Made by a program: the position numbers and the translations under genes
Part shown: positions 41,620 through 50,458 of the stretch, one piece after another
Layout of the letters: each line of letters starts with the position of its first letter
Position numbering within the stretch: the stretch's first letter is position 1
Assembly: GCA_031551355.1 (NCBI GenBank)
Contig: JAVBNT010000009.1
Location: forward strand, 1 to 64,000
Reading direction: 5' to 3'
DNA: 64,000 bases
Origin: JAVBNT01 sp031551355
Lineage (GTDB): Bacteria; Vulcanimicrobiota; CADAWZ01
Notes under the pieces: model-generated
Database searches by the model: none
What the model saw: the letters and a program-made list of their open reading frames with translations, nothing else
Told to the model about the DNA's origin: nothing

Positions 41620-41743
41620 AGCTGTCCCGTTTTCTTCTAACGGGGCAGCTCTTTTCAGTAAACGAGGTTTTAACCGGCATTTATCCTCCGTGGTCTGCGA
41701 GAGAGCCAAAGATGTCAAAATCGGCTATGAAAAATACTAACTT
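41620..41743 (+). repeat. Dispersed terminator/CACAGAG repeat, copy 5
   Basis: The head AAGAGCTGTCCCGTT, loop TTCTTCT and AACGGGGCAGCTCTT is a near-perfect two-way terminator. The tail has TTTTAACCGGCATTTATCC, CTCCGTGGTCTGCG and a 44-base end (41700-41743) identical to copy 3. It lies after the candidate RNA and before the 3' end of hldD. Confidence 0.8.
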
Positions 41744-41768
41744 GATGACATTGCGGTTTACTTAAGGC

Positions 41769-42713
41769 TCAGCGGTTCCAGTATTCAACGCACTGTTTTA
41801 CACCTTCTTCAAGTGATGCGAATTCCTGTGTATAACCTAGCCCGCGCAGATTTGATAAATCTGCTTCGGTAAAGCTTTGATATTTACTTTTTATGTTTTC
41901 CGGCATTTCTATGTATTCGATTTTTCCGCTGCCGATTATGGAGATGATTGTTTGGGCTATATCATTAAATGTGCGGCTTTTGCCTGTACCGCAGTTAACG
42001 ATTCCCTTTTTGACCTTGCCCCCGGCAAAAAACATATTGATTTTTACAACATCGCTGACGGATATAAAATCACGGCATTGTTCTCCGTTGCCGTAGCCGC
42101 CGCTGCCTTCAAAAAGCTTTGCCTTACCGGTTGTTTTTAGCTGGCGGTAGAGTTGGTATACCATTGAAGCCATTCTGCCTTTATATGTTTCTCTTGACCC
42201 GTAGACATTAAAATACCGCAGGCCGATGACAGTGCTTTCGGCCGCGGGCAGAAGTTTTCTTACATATTGGTCAAAAAGCAGTTTTGAGTAGCCGTAGACA
42301 TTTAACGGCTGTTCATATTCCGCCCTTTCACTAAAGTTTTTTCCGCATCCGTATGTAGAGGCACTTGATGCGTATACGAGCGGGATTTTATTTTTCAGCG
42401 TGTATTCAAGAATTTTTTTTGAAAAGGTAAAATTATTTTCCAGCATGAAGCGGCCGTCTGTTTCCATCGTATCGGTACAGGCACCCTGATGGAATACGGC
42501 TTTGATATTGCACGGCAGTTTGCCGTTTGACAACATCAGGCTGAATTCGTCTTTATCATAATAATCGGCTATGCTTAGATCGCAGAGGTTTTTATACTTT
42601 TCGTCGTCTTTACCGATGGAGTCGACAACAATAATATCGCTAACCCCTCCGGCATTGATATTTTCCACTAAATGACTGCCGATAAATCCTGCCCCGCCTG
42701 TAACAATATACAT
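41769..42713 (-). CDS. hldD: ADP-L-glycero-D-manno-heptose 6-epimerase
   Basis: Last enzyme in making ADP-heptose for the lipopolysaccharide inner core. It has 314 residues of the SDR/epimerase fold. The NAD(P) motif TGGAGFIGS is at 5-13, the family-specific FHQGACTDTMETDG around 75, and the catalytic Tyr140-x3-Lys144 in YGYSK. GLRYFNVYG and GQCRDFISVSDVVK are also typical. The reading frame continues upstream through the tRNA-Pro gene, so the true start is the ATG at MYIVTGG. The gene is evidence for an outer membrane with heptose-containing LPS. Confidence 0.96.
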   Translation of the reverse strand: MYIVTGGAGFIGSHLVENINAGGVSDIIVVDSIGKDDEKYKNLCDLSIADYYDKDEFSLMLSNGKLPCNIKAVFHQGACTDTMETDGRFMLENNFTFSKKILEYTLKNKIPLVYASSASTYGCGKNFSERAEYEQPLNVYGYSKLLFDQYVRKLLPAAESTVIGLRYFNVYGSRETYKGRMASMVYQLYRQLKTTGKAKLFEGSGGYGNGEQCRDFISVSDVVKINMFFAGGKVKKGIVNCGTGKSRTFNDIAQTIISIIGSGKIEYIEMPENIKSKYQSFTEADLSNLRGLGYTQEFASLEEGVKQCVEYWNR

Positions 42714-42778
42714 CTGTTTTATCCTTTCCGTCTTATGCCGTAATTTTGGACTGATAACTGATTTTTGCATATGAATAT

Positions 42779-42805
42779 AAAAACCCTGCCGGTTGCCCGA
42801 CAGGG
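42779..42805 (-). terminator. Rho-independent terminator after tRNA-Pro
   Basis: On the minus strand, CCCTGTCGG, loop GCAA, CCGGCAGGG, then TTTTT. It separates tRNA-Pro from hldD. Confidence 0.9.
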
Positions 42806-42829
42806 TCGTTATGAAATAACTGCTTAAAA

Positions 42830-42906
<77 letters not shown>

Positions 42907-42934
42907 ACAAGACTTGTTATTTTTCAGTCAACTT

Positions 42935-42963
42935 ATTCTATTATATCCTTGTGGATTTGTCAA
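42935..42963 (-). promoter_or_regulatory. Promoter of tRNA-Pro
   Basis: On the minus strand TTGACA, 17-base spacer, TAGAAT, 28 bases before the tRNA. The same TAGAAT -10 is seen before the tRNA-Ser cluster. Confidence 0.75.
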
Positions 42964-42977
42964 TAATAATTATTGAA

Positions 42978-43847
42978 CTAAATTGCCGTTCCCTCGTCAG
43001 AGGTTAATTTCCTGTAGTCGGCCAGCAGTTTTTTAGTAATGGGGCCCGCTTTGCCGTCACCGATAATTCTGCCGTCGAGTTTTGTTACCGGCAGGAGTTC
43101 GGCTGCGGTTCCGGTAACAAAGCATTCGTCGGCGGTATAAATGTCATGGGTTGAGAAAACTTTTTCTTCGACAACCATGGCGTTCCAGCGGGCAATCTCC
43201 ATAACCGTGTTTCTGGTTACGCCTTCAAGTAGCCCGACGTATACCGGCGGCGTTATCAGTACGGAATCGGAGACAATGAAAATATTTTCCGTCGTACATT
43301 CAGTTACATAACCCTGCGCGCTGAGCATCAGCGCTTCATCGGCACCGGCGTTGATTGCCTCCTGTTTGGCTTTAATATTTGCCAGGTAGTTAAGTGATTT
43401 AATTTGCGGACTGAAAACGGCTACCGGCATTTTATGCGTGGCTGATGTGATAACATTAAGTCCCTTTTCATAAGTTTCCTGCGGGTAAAGACTTATGGTG
43501 CCGGCAATTATGACGATTGTCGAATGACTGCAGCATTTTCTCGGATCAATACCCAGATCTCCGACGCCTCTGGAGACAATTACCCTGATATAGGCATCTT
43601 TTAATTCGTTCTTCCTGCAGGTCTCAACGATATTTTGCTCCATCTCTTCAATCGTCATCTCAATAGGTATCATCAGCGACTTTGCCGATTTGTAAAGTCT
43701 GTCGGTATGCTGGCGGAGCTTGAAAATATTGCCGTTATAGGCTCTTATTCCCTCAAAAACTCCGTCTCCGTAGAGAAAGCCATGATCCCATACCGATACG
43801 AGAGCCTGAGAAGAATCGACAAATTTTCCGTTAATATAAACAATCAT
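42978..43847 (-). CDS. ilvE: Branched-chain amino acid aminotransferase family protein
   Basis: Fold-type IV PLP enzyme, 289 residues, catalysing the last step of Val, Leu and Ile synthesis. Features are WDHGFLYGDGVFEGIRAYNG near the N-terminus, the PLP lysine Lys150 in PQIKSLNYLANIKAKQEA, and the cofactor motif VTECTTENIFIV. D-amino-acid transaminase and aminodeoxychorismate lyase share the fold, but the GIRAYNG and SLNYLANI segments favour IlvE. It stands alone, transcribed away from rubrerythrin. Confidence 0.9.
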   Translation of the reverse strand: MIVYINGKFVDSSQALVSVWDHGFLYGDGVFEGIRAYNGNIFKLRQHTDRLYKSAKSLMIPIEMTIEEMEQNIVETCRKNELKDAYIRVIVSRGVGDLGIDPRKCCSHSTIVIIAGTISLYPQETYEKGLNVITSATHKMPVAVFSPQIKSLNYLANIKAKQEAINAGADEALMLSAQGYVTECTTENIFIVSDSVLITPPVYVGLLEGVTRNTVMEIARWNAMVVEEKVFSTHDIYTADECFVTGTAAELLPVTKLDGRIIGDGKAGPITKKLLADYRKLTSDEGTAI

Positions 43848-44055
43848 TTTTTGAATATCCTTCCTTTTTCGTGTTTTTTGAAGTAGGATTCTTTTTCGCT
43901 GCTGCTAATCCTTTTATTAAAATTGACCGCTTCATGTAAAAATAGCAGGATATTTGTTTTGGTGATAAGAAAAACAAATAAGAGTATGAAAGAGTATGAG
44001 TTTTTAAATATTTGCAAGTCCGGGATCTGTTTAAATATATGTATAAGGTGCAGTT

Positions 44056-44559
44056 ATGAAGAAAATTACCAGAAAGAAGCTTGAAGAAGCTCTTGCACAG
44101 GAGTGTATTGATCAGTCGCGTTACCTGACATATGCCGAAAAAGCCAGGGAAGAAGGCTACAGCAGTGTTGCCAGACTTTTTCAGACAATTGCTTATTCGG
44201 AGAGAATCCATTCCAAAAAATTTTTAAAATTGCTTGGAGAACTGGGATCCACAAAAGAAAATCTGCTGTATTGCCTTGAAAATGAAAAATATCAAGCCGA
44301 GGAGTTTTATCCTTCACTGTTTGAGCTTGCGGGAATGATGAATGAGATCGACCCTCTTGTCGGATTCCACAGTGCCCAGCAAACCGAAAATATCCATACA
44401 AAGCTTTTTGAAAGGGCGATGGAATCAATAAATGAAGGCAAGGATCTGACCTTGTCGGCAATTCACATCTGTAAAAACTGCGGATTTACGCTTGAAGGTT
44501 CTCCGCCGCCTACCTGCGCAATATGCGGACTGCCTAAAGAGAATTTTAAAGAATTTTAG
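44056..44559 (+). CDS. Rubrerythrin
   Basis: Di-iron peroxidase of anaerobes that reduces hydrogen peroxide. It has 167 residues: a four-helix ferritin-like domain with iron ligands in EALAQECIDQSRYLTYAEKA, SERIHSKKFL, YQAEEF and ENIHTKLFERAME, then a rubredoxin-like C-terminal domain with CKNCGFTLEGSPPPTCAIC. It suggests an anaerobic or microaerophilic host. A short ribosome site (AAGGTG) lies upstream. Confidence 0.93.
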   Translation: MKKITRKKLEEALAQECIDQSRYLTYAEKAREEGYSSVARLFQTIAYSERIHSKKFLKLLGELGSTKENLLYCLENEKYQAEEFYPSLFELAGMMNEIDPLVGFHSAQQTENIHTKLFERAMESINEGKDLTLSAIHICKNCGFTLEGSPPPTCAICGLPKENFKEF

Positions 44560-44604
44560 TTCAAGTAATTTTTTGATTTTTTATGGGGGGAAGAATTTTT
44601 GATT

Positions 44605-46218
44605 ATGAAAAACAGTCAGGCAAGTTTATTTCCCAGCAGAAGATCTATTGAAATAGCACTGCTGCGGACACTTATTTTTAATTCAGTTTATAGAACCGAT
44701 ATCGCTTCCGTTTTTGTCCCGGCGGATTTTTCGCAGGAGGCCAGGCCGGTTTATTCGGCGATCCTCAATTCCATCAACAACAATACCGAGCTGAACCGTG
44801 AAAATTTGGAGTATGTTCTCGGCCAGCCGATATCGCTGCCTATTTTCGACTGTTCCCCCGCTGAAAAGGAAATAGAGACCGCATTGGAACTGTTTAAGCG
44901 CAAGATCTTCAACCATAGGAAGGCGCTTGAAAAGATATCTTTATGGAAAAATACCATTGATGAACTGACAACACAGGTTGAGCAGGGGTTTATCGAACCT
45001 AAAATATGGGTTGAAGAAATTCAGAATCTGATCCCGGTTCCCAGAATAGAATCGGCTTTTACTTCCGAGCAGGACCAGAAACTTGCCAACCTTGAAATCG
45101 CGCTTAGGGAACAGGAAATGAGCCTGAATACGAAAACCCAGATTTTACAGGAAAAGGAAGAAGAAATTGCCAGACAGGAACTTGCTCTGAAAAAAGTTTC
45201 GCGCATTGATTTGGGCGGAAAACTATACGATACCAATGAAGAAAAATCTCCCTATGCCTTAAAAAGTTCCTGGGACGATGTCTGTGCAAAACTTAAGCAA
45301 TACAAAAAGCCGTATGCGGCGGAGCTTAAAACCGGCTTTGCGGAAATAGACGACCGTCTTGGCGGCCTCAGCGGCATATCAATACTTTCCGGACCGCCCA
45401 AAAAGGGCAAAACATCATTTTCGTTGCAGCTGGCTTTTGAAACAATCGTTCATAATGACAGCTTCCTTATTTACTACACCACCGACAACAGGCCGGAAGC
45501 GCTTTACTGCAAACTTCTTTCACAAATATCGGGAGTTCATCCCAAATATATAATGGGCGGAATGATTGAGGAACTGTCCGAGATGCAGTTGAAAATGTTT
45601 TTCCAGGCGCTTGATTTCGTTAACGGAATGAAAGATAAGATTTTTATCATCGGCAATGACGGTATGCCGAGGAATAAAAAAGAATTTAAGGGCCATCTTG
45701 ACTATATGCGGCAAAATGCCAAAACGTCACGCGGGCTTGTGGTGATAGATTCTTTACATATTTTTGCCAATTGCCTTGATTTCGGTTCCGGGCAGGATAA
45801 TATGTCGGCTACGATCGGCATGCTGAGAAATGTTCAGACAAAGTATGATATCGCCATTTTTGCGACTGTATACAGCGAGATTTCCGCCGAATCGCAGAAA
45901 ATTCGCTATATGGTGGACAATATTTTTGATATGAGGTTCGGCACCGGCAAAACGGCATCAGAGAGCAGTAATTTCTCAAAAGACGGCTATCTTGATCTGC
46001 TCGTCACTTCGCGTGATTACGGCGATTTCTATCTGCCGCTGGCAATGTCAAAAGATTCACTGAGCTTTATTACCAGAAAAAGGGCCTTCAAAGCCAGACA
46101 GATTATCTGGCAAAAGGGCCGGCAGGTAAGACAGGCTGCCGAACATGAGGATGTGAGCTTTGAAAACCAGCTCGCCGGCTATGCCGGTGATATTGATATC
46201 GATGACGACGATATTTAG
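44605..46218 (+). CDS. Divergent DnaB-like ATPase with coiled-coil linker
   Basis: A 537-residue protein with the DnaB layout. The N-terminal helical domain contains DFSQEARPVYSAILNSI. A long predicted coiled coil rich in Glu, Gln and Lys lies around residues 155-200. The C-terminal RecA-like ATPase domain has Walker A GPPKKGKT (263-270) and Walker B LVVIDSLHIF. The DnaB catalytic glutamate region (FSLEMS) reads YTTDNR here, and the usual H3 glutamine (LSQL) is replaced (ATVYSE). It is therefore probably not the main replicative helicase. Start: ATG with GGGGGGAAG 11 bases upstream; TTG two codons earlier is possible. Confidence 0.75.
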   Translation: MKNSQASLFPSRRSIEIALLRTLIFNSVYRTDIASVFVPADFSQEARPVYSAILNSINNNTELNRENLEYVLGQPISLPIFDCSPAEKEIETALELFKRKIFNHRKALEKISLWKNTIDELTTQVEQGFIEPKIWVEEIQNLIPVPRIESAFTSEQDQKLANLEIALREQEMSLNTKTQILQEKEEEIARQELALKKVSRIDLGGKLYDTNEEKSPYALKSSWDDVCAKLKQYKKPYAAELKTGFAEIDDRLGGLSGISILSGPPKKGKTSFSLQLAFETIVHNDSFLIYYTTDNRPEALYCKLLSQISGVHPKYIMGGMIEELSEMQLKMFFQALDFVNGMKDKIFIIGNDGMPRNKKEFKGHLDYMRQNAKTSRGLVVIDSLHIFANCLDFGSGQDNMSATIGMLRNVQTKYDIAIFATVYSEISAESQKIRYMVDNIFDMRFGTGKTASESSNFSKDGYLDLLVTSRDYGDFYLPLAMSKDSLSFITRKRAFKARQIIWQKGRQVRQAAEHEDVSFENQLAGYAGDIDIDDDDI

Positions 46219-46234
46219 TCTTATGTAATGTTAA

Positions 46235-46266
46235 GGGATACGGGCTTAAGCCCGTATCCCTTTTTT
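46235..46266. terminator. Bidirectional terminator between convergent genes
   Basis: GGGATACGGGC, loop TTAA, GCCCGTATCCC (perfect 11 bp), then TTTTTT on the plus strand. Confidence 0.93.
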
Positions 46267-46298
46267 AATTGACTTGTTCTGATTTTATGTCAAAAATT

Positions 46299-48752
46299 CT
46301 AGTAGGTTGTCACAAAAACCGCAACTGCTTTGCGAATCATCGAGTTCCATTCGTCGGCGATAAAAATTTCTTTTGAATCGCTGGTAACCGCAATGCCGTC
46401 AGGGTTATAGAACAGCGCGTCTGCGGCTGTTCCGTCCGCATAACCGATATGTGTTCCTCCGGCGTATGTCGTTACTTTTGCCGTGGCAAGATCTATTTTT
46501 CTGATATTGCCGCCGCGGCAGTCGGTAACAAAAAGCACCGTCCCATCCGCAGTCAGGGCAAGTCCTCTAGGCTCGTCAAATACCGCCGAAGAACCGGTTC
46601 CGTCCTCTAGTCCGGCGGAAGAATTTCCGGCAACTGTACTTACCTGATTGTTTTCCAGAGCTATTTTTCTGATCCTGTGGTTATACGAATCGGCGACATA
46701 AAGAGAAGTGTAGTCGGGAGAAACAGCTACGTCGGTGGGAAGATTGAACCTTGCAGCAGCAGACGGTCCGTCAGCGAAGCCTGCCGAAGAACCGGCAATT
46801 GTCGTTGTCGCGCCTGATGATATTACAACCTTTCTGATTCTGTGGTTGTTGCCGTCGCTTACAAAAAGCGCATCACCGCCGGCTGACAGCGCCAGCCCGT
46901 TCGGCTGGTTAAACCTCGCGTTTGCGCCTATGGCGGCATCGGCAAATCCCGCTGCCGTATTTCCCGCGATAATAAGCGAATTTCCCGATTGTATGTCGAT
47001 GCTTCTGATCATATTGCTTGTCGAGTCGGCCAGGTAAATGGTTTTCTCGTCATGTGAAAGTATTATTTTGTGTGATGTCGCCCTGTTGGAGTACCCGTAT
47101 GAAAGATTATATGTAAACGCCGTTCCTATGTAACTGACGGGAGCTATTTCCACAGCCTTTTTTGTCTCCAGATCAACTTTCCAGATGCTTTTTATGTCGG
47201 ATACGTAAAGGGTTTTGCAGTCCGCCGTAACGGCAACGTCATGAACGTTGCCGTTAAAGGCTACCGAAGAGCTGCCGTTCGCTCCGTCCTGGAATCCGGC
47301 GCGGCCGCCTCCTGAGAATTTGCTGCTCTCTCCGCTGGCGGTATCAACCTTTCTGATTCTGTTGTTTGATGTGTCCGCTATATACAGTGATTGATCATCG
47401 TTTGATATGATCAGCCCGGCCGGCGCCAGAAATTTGCTCATAGAAGCCGTTCCCTCGCTGTATCCGCCCGGCATTGAACCGGAAAGCGTGGAAACATAGT
47501 TGTTTGCCAGATTGATTTTCCTGATTACATTGTTGCTGTTGTCGGAAACATACAGGTAACGTCCGCTATGCGAACTTCTTATTCCCACGGGAACGTAAAA
47601 TCGGGCTGTGTTTCCCGCACCGTCAAGATATCCCTGCGTTGAACCGGCAATAAAGGTTTTTGCTCCGTTGGCCGGATCCATTGAATATATTTTATGTTCG
47701 AACGTTGCGGCCACATAGAGCATATCCTTTGTACCGTTGTTTACTACAGTTACGCCGTATACGGAATTTGAAAACGCCGATCCGACAGTTGTTACTCCAT
47801 TTGCTCCTGTAAGATCGATTTTTCTGATGACTTTGTTCTGAGAATCGGCCACATACAGCGCCGATTCGTCGGTACTGAGCGCAATCATTCCCGTCTGATT
47901 AAATTTTGCATTGTAGTTGCCGCCGTTTTGCAGTCCTGAAATTCCAGGTGTTCCCGCCACGAGTGAAACCTGCCCTGTTGCCGTGTCAACTTTGCGGATA
48001 CAGCTATTCACCTGATCGGATACATACAGAGTTTTCCCGTCCGCTGTCACTGCCATACCCAGCGGTTCCCAAAACCGGGCTTCACTGCCGGCGCCTTCCC
48101 GGTATCCGGAAATAGCGCTCCCGGCAAGTGTGGACAGCTCTCCGGTTGAGGTATTGAGAACCCTTATCCTATGGTTGAAACTGTCGGCTATATACATTTT
48201 CTGCCAGTCAGGTGAGGTAACGATATCCATGGGTCCGTTGTAAATCCCGATATTTTCGGCAAAAAAATCGGTTATCTTACCCTGGGTTCCGTCATTATTG
48301 AGAGGCACGTATCCTACCGTGGCTACCTGATACAAAATGGTGCCGTCCGCTTCCGTAATTCCGTTTTCACCGATTGTAACCGGCACAGAGGCGATTACGT
48401 ATCCGTCCTTGTGAAAATTAAGCGTGAACGAAGTTCCGTCAGGCATATCAATATAGAAACTGTACCTGCCCTGTTCGTCCGTTACGGCACTGACAATTTT
48501 CACCGCGGCGTTGTCACACGAAATTTCGACGCCGCTGATGGCGCTGCCGTCGGGATAAACGACTTCCACGGAAACTTCCTTGCGGATATGGCGCGGATTG
48601 TCCGGGTTAGGTGATGACGGCGTTGACGCCGAAGGTGAAAAGGCCCTGGAACATCCGCCTCCGGAGGAACATCCCGATATTGACGACAATGAGGCAATTG
48701 AGACAACCATCAATGCAAAAGTTAAAAGCTGACGTCTTAAAATAAATATCAC
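46299..48752 (-). CDS. Lipoprotein with carboxypeptidase-like domain and 12 NHL-type repeats
   Basis: An 817-residue surface lipoprotein with lipobox SISGC (Cys28). A carboxypeptidase-regulatory-like beta-sandwich (about 57-140; EVVYPDGSAISGVEISCDN..TDEQGRYSFYI) is followed by about twelve repeats of the kind SLYVADSYNHRIRKIALENNQ with VSTVAGNSSAGLEDG and ARFNLPTDVAVSPD, matching NHL repeats. Twelve repeats suggest two six-bladed propellers. NHL propellers bind protein, RNA or sugar. The start is probably GTG directly behind an AAGGGG site; some uncertainty remains. Confidence 0.88.
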   Translation of the reverse strand: MIFILRRQLLTFALMVVSIASLSSISGCSSGGGCSRAFSPSASTPSSPNPDNPRHIRKEVSVEVVYPDGSAISGVEISCDNAAVKIVSAVTDEQGRYSFYIDMPDGTSFTLNFHKDGYVIASVPVTIGENGITEADGTILYQVATVGYVPLNNDGTQGKITDFFAENIGIYNGPMDIVTSPDWQKMYIADSFNHRIRVLNTSTGELSTLAGSAISGYREGAGSEARFWEPLGMAVTADGKTLYVSDQVNSCIRKVDTATGQVSLVAGTPGISGLQNGGNYNAKFNQTGMIALSTDESALYVADSQNKVIRKIDLTGANGVTTVGSAFSNSVYGVTVVNNGTKDMLYVAATFEHKIYSMDPANGAKTFIAGSTQGYLDGAGNTARFYVPVGIRSSHSGRYLYVSDNSNNVIRKINLANNYVSTLSGSMPGGYSEGTASMSKFLAPAGLIISNDDQSLYIADTSNNRIRKVDTASGESSKFSGGGRAGFQDGANGSSSVAFNGNVHDVAVTADCKTLYVSDIKSIWKVDLETKKAVEIAPVSYIGTAFTYNLSYGYSNRATSHKIILSHDEKTIYLADSTSNMIRSIDIQSGNSLIIAGNTAAGFADAAIGANARFNQPNGLALSAGGDALFVSDGNNHRIRKVVISSGATTTIAGSSAGFADGPSAAARFNLPTDVAVSPDYTSLYVADSYNHRIRKIALENNQVSTVAGNSSAGLEDGTGSSAVFDEPRGLALTADGTVLFVTDCRGGNIRKIDLATAKVTTYAGGTHIGYADGTAADALFYNPDGIAVTSDSKEIFIADEWNSMIRKAVAVFVTTY

Positions 48753-48946
48753 CCCTTTTTATATTTGTTGGTAAAATAATTTACCGGTCGTTTGGCTATG
48801 TCGCAATTGTTCGCCGTACTGTTAATGGCGGTTTTTTCAGGGGATTTCCGTCCCGTAAATATTCCGTCTATGTATAGATGCACAAGTCACGTATTGGATT
48901 CTTACTTTTTTAGGGTCTTATAAACCGGTATTCGGGCAAATAAAAA

Positions 48947-48974
48947 ACGGGCCGGAATTAGCTTCCGCGCCCGT
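48947..48974 (-). terminator. Terminator after the 393-residue lipoprotein gene
   Basis: On the minus strand ACGGGCGCGGAA, loop, TTCCGGCCCGT, then TTTTTTA. Confidence 0.8.
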
Positions 48975-48997
48975 ATATTTACCGTAGCCGGCCGGTT

Positions 48998-50179
48998 TTA
49001 CGGATTGAAATGGTAGGTATAAATTACCGGCGTATACTCTCCGCTGCCGTCCCAGCCTGGAACTGCGCCGGCAGCCGCCAGAAGGTAGAGGTTTGATGTC
49101 GTAGGGTTGTAGCTGGCGGACAGGTAATGTACTGCCTGGCCGATTTGTGCTTCCGGTATCACCAGGTCGCTGACGCTGCCGTCGGCGGTATTCAGCAGTT
49201 TAACCCTGTCGACTGCCGGAGCGGTGAAGATGATGGTACCGTCCGGACCCCAGGCAAGCCTTGAGTCAAAGTTATTGCCGGCTGGAATATTAGCAAGTGA
49301 GGCGACTGTCCAGATGGTGTCCAAGACGTATCCGTCTTCGCTTTCGATAATGCGGGCGATTTTGTATTCAATGTTATAAGCGTCAAATGAAGGGCCTTTG
49401 GCATTGAATGCAGGCTCAACGCCGGCAGCCAGCCAATATCCCAGATACATGTTGCCGTTTTCATCGGCGATCAGCCCGCCTAAACCATAATCATCGGCAC
49501 TGTCGAGTTCCTCACCAATAAGATCATAGATGCCTATCTCTTCCAATATTTCATGTGTGGCCGCTGCGCCCTCACCTGTTTTTTGGAATATCCATATATA
49601 ATCCTCATAATAGCACATGGTATACATCAGGCCGGTCTCCGGACGGAAGTAGAAGGTAAATAAATCGTCTTCATCCCAGAGATCTTCTTCGGTTTTGTCG
49701 CCGTTTGATGCAATGTTCAGATATTTGCCTCCGTAGAGAGCATTATCAAAGGCATAGAACGAGTTTTCGCCGGGGATTTTATAAAACCCGAAAGCTTCAT
49801 ATCCCCATTCATAAGTCTGGAGTATTTCTCCGATCAGCTCGGTGCCGAATATTGCCGAAGCCAGGTTCAGTCTGATGATGTCATAATCATAAATATTTTC
49901 CCTGTTGATGGCGGAGAGATACAGAAATTCATTGCTGCCCCGGGAATTCGGGTCGTCGGCCTGTACCTGGCTGAGCGGGCTCAGAGCTATGCCGGGCGGC
50001 ATGTTGTACTGGCCCTGGTAGACGAATCCCCTTGCCACCGGTTCGGGAGTCGGGGTTGGTGTGGGAACCGGGACCGGTGTACCTCCGTAAGAGGTGTTGC
50101 AGTCTGAATTTGAGCACCCCGATGCAAACAGCATCACTGCCGAAAGCATTGCCGCTGTAGTCAGCAAAAGTTTTTTCAT
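48998..50179 (-). CDS. Lipoprotein of unknown function with Pro/Thr stalk
   Basis: A 393-residue lipoprotein: signal and lipobox MLFASGC (Cys22), then a proline/threonine stalk (TPVPVPTPTPTPEP) and a globular part of predicted beta-propeller type with segments such as EFLYLSAINRENIYDYDIIRLN and SFYAFDNALYGGKYLNIASNG. Similar stalks hold surface proteins away from the membrane. The chosen ATG has GGAGG five bases upstream; an in-frame ATG four codons earlier overlaps that site. It resembles the lipoprotein at 39.7 kb in general style only. Confidence 0.75.
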   Translation of the reverse strand: MKKLLLTTAAMLSAVMLFASGCSNSDCNTSYGGTPVPVPTPTPTPEPVARGFVYQGQYNMPPGIALSPLSQVQADDPNSRGSNEFLYLSAINRENIYDYDIIRLNLASAIFGTELIGEILQTYEWGYEAFGFYKIPGENSFYAFDNALYGGKYLNIASNGDKTEEDLWDEDDLFTFYFRPETGLMYTMCYYEDYIWIFQKTGEGAAATHEILEEIGIYDLIGEELDSADDYGLGGLIADENGNMYLGYWLAAGVEPAFNAKGPSFDAYNIEYKIARIIESEDGYVLDTIWTVASLANIPAGNNFDSRLAWGPDGTIIFTAPAVDRVKLLNTADGSVSDLVIPEAQIGQAVHYLSASYNPTTSNLYLLAAAGAVPGWDGSGEYTPVIYTYHFNP

Positions 50180-50458
50180 TTTTTCCTCCATATGTATTTT
50201 TATGTGATAATGAGAATTTTCTTGATAGAATTATATCTTTCCTCTTTATGTTTTTGATTTGAATAAATTTTATAACTGATATAAGATATGTCATAATTGA
50301 TGTAAGCATATACTCGTTTGAATTTGTTTTGCGCTAAGACCCTGCCTTGAGCCGGCGTGGAAAAGTATCCCTATTTTTGTAAATAACTTTACAGGATTGT
50401 GTTCTATTTTGCCGGAATTATTTAAAAATTACAATGATATTTTTTGGGGGTGGCTTTT

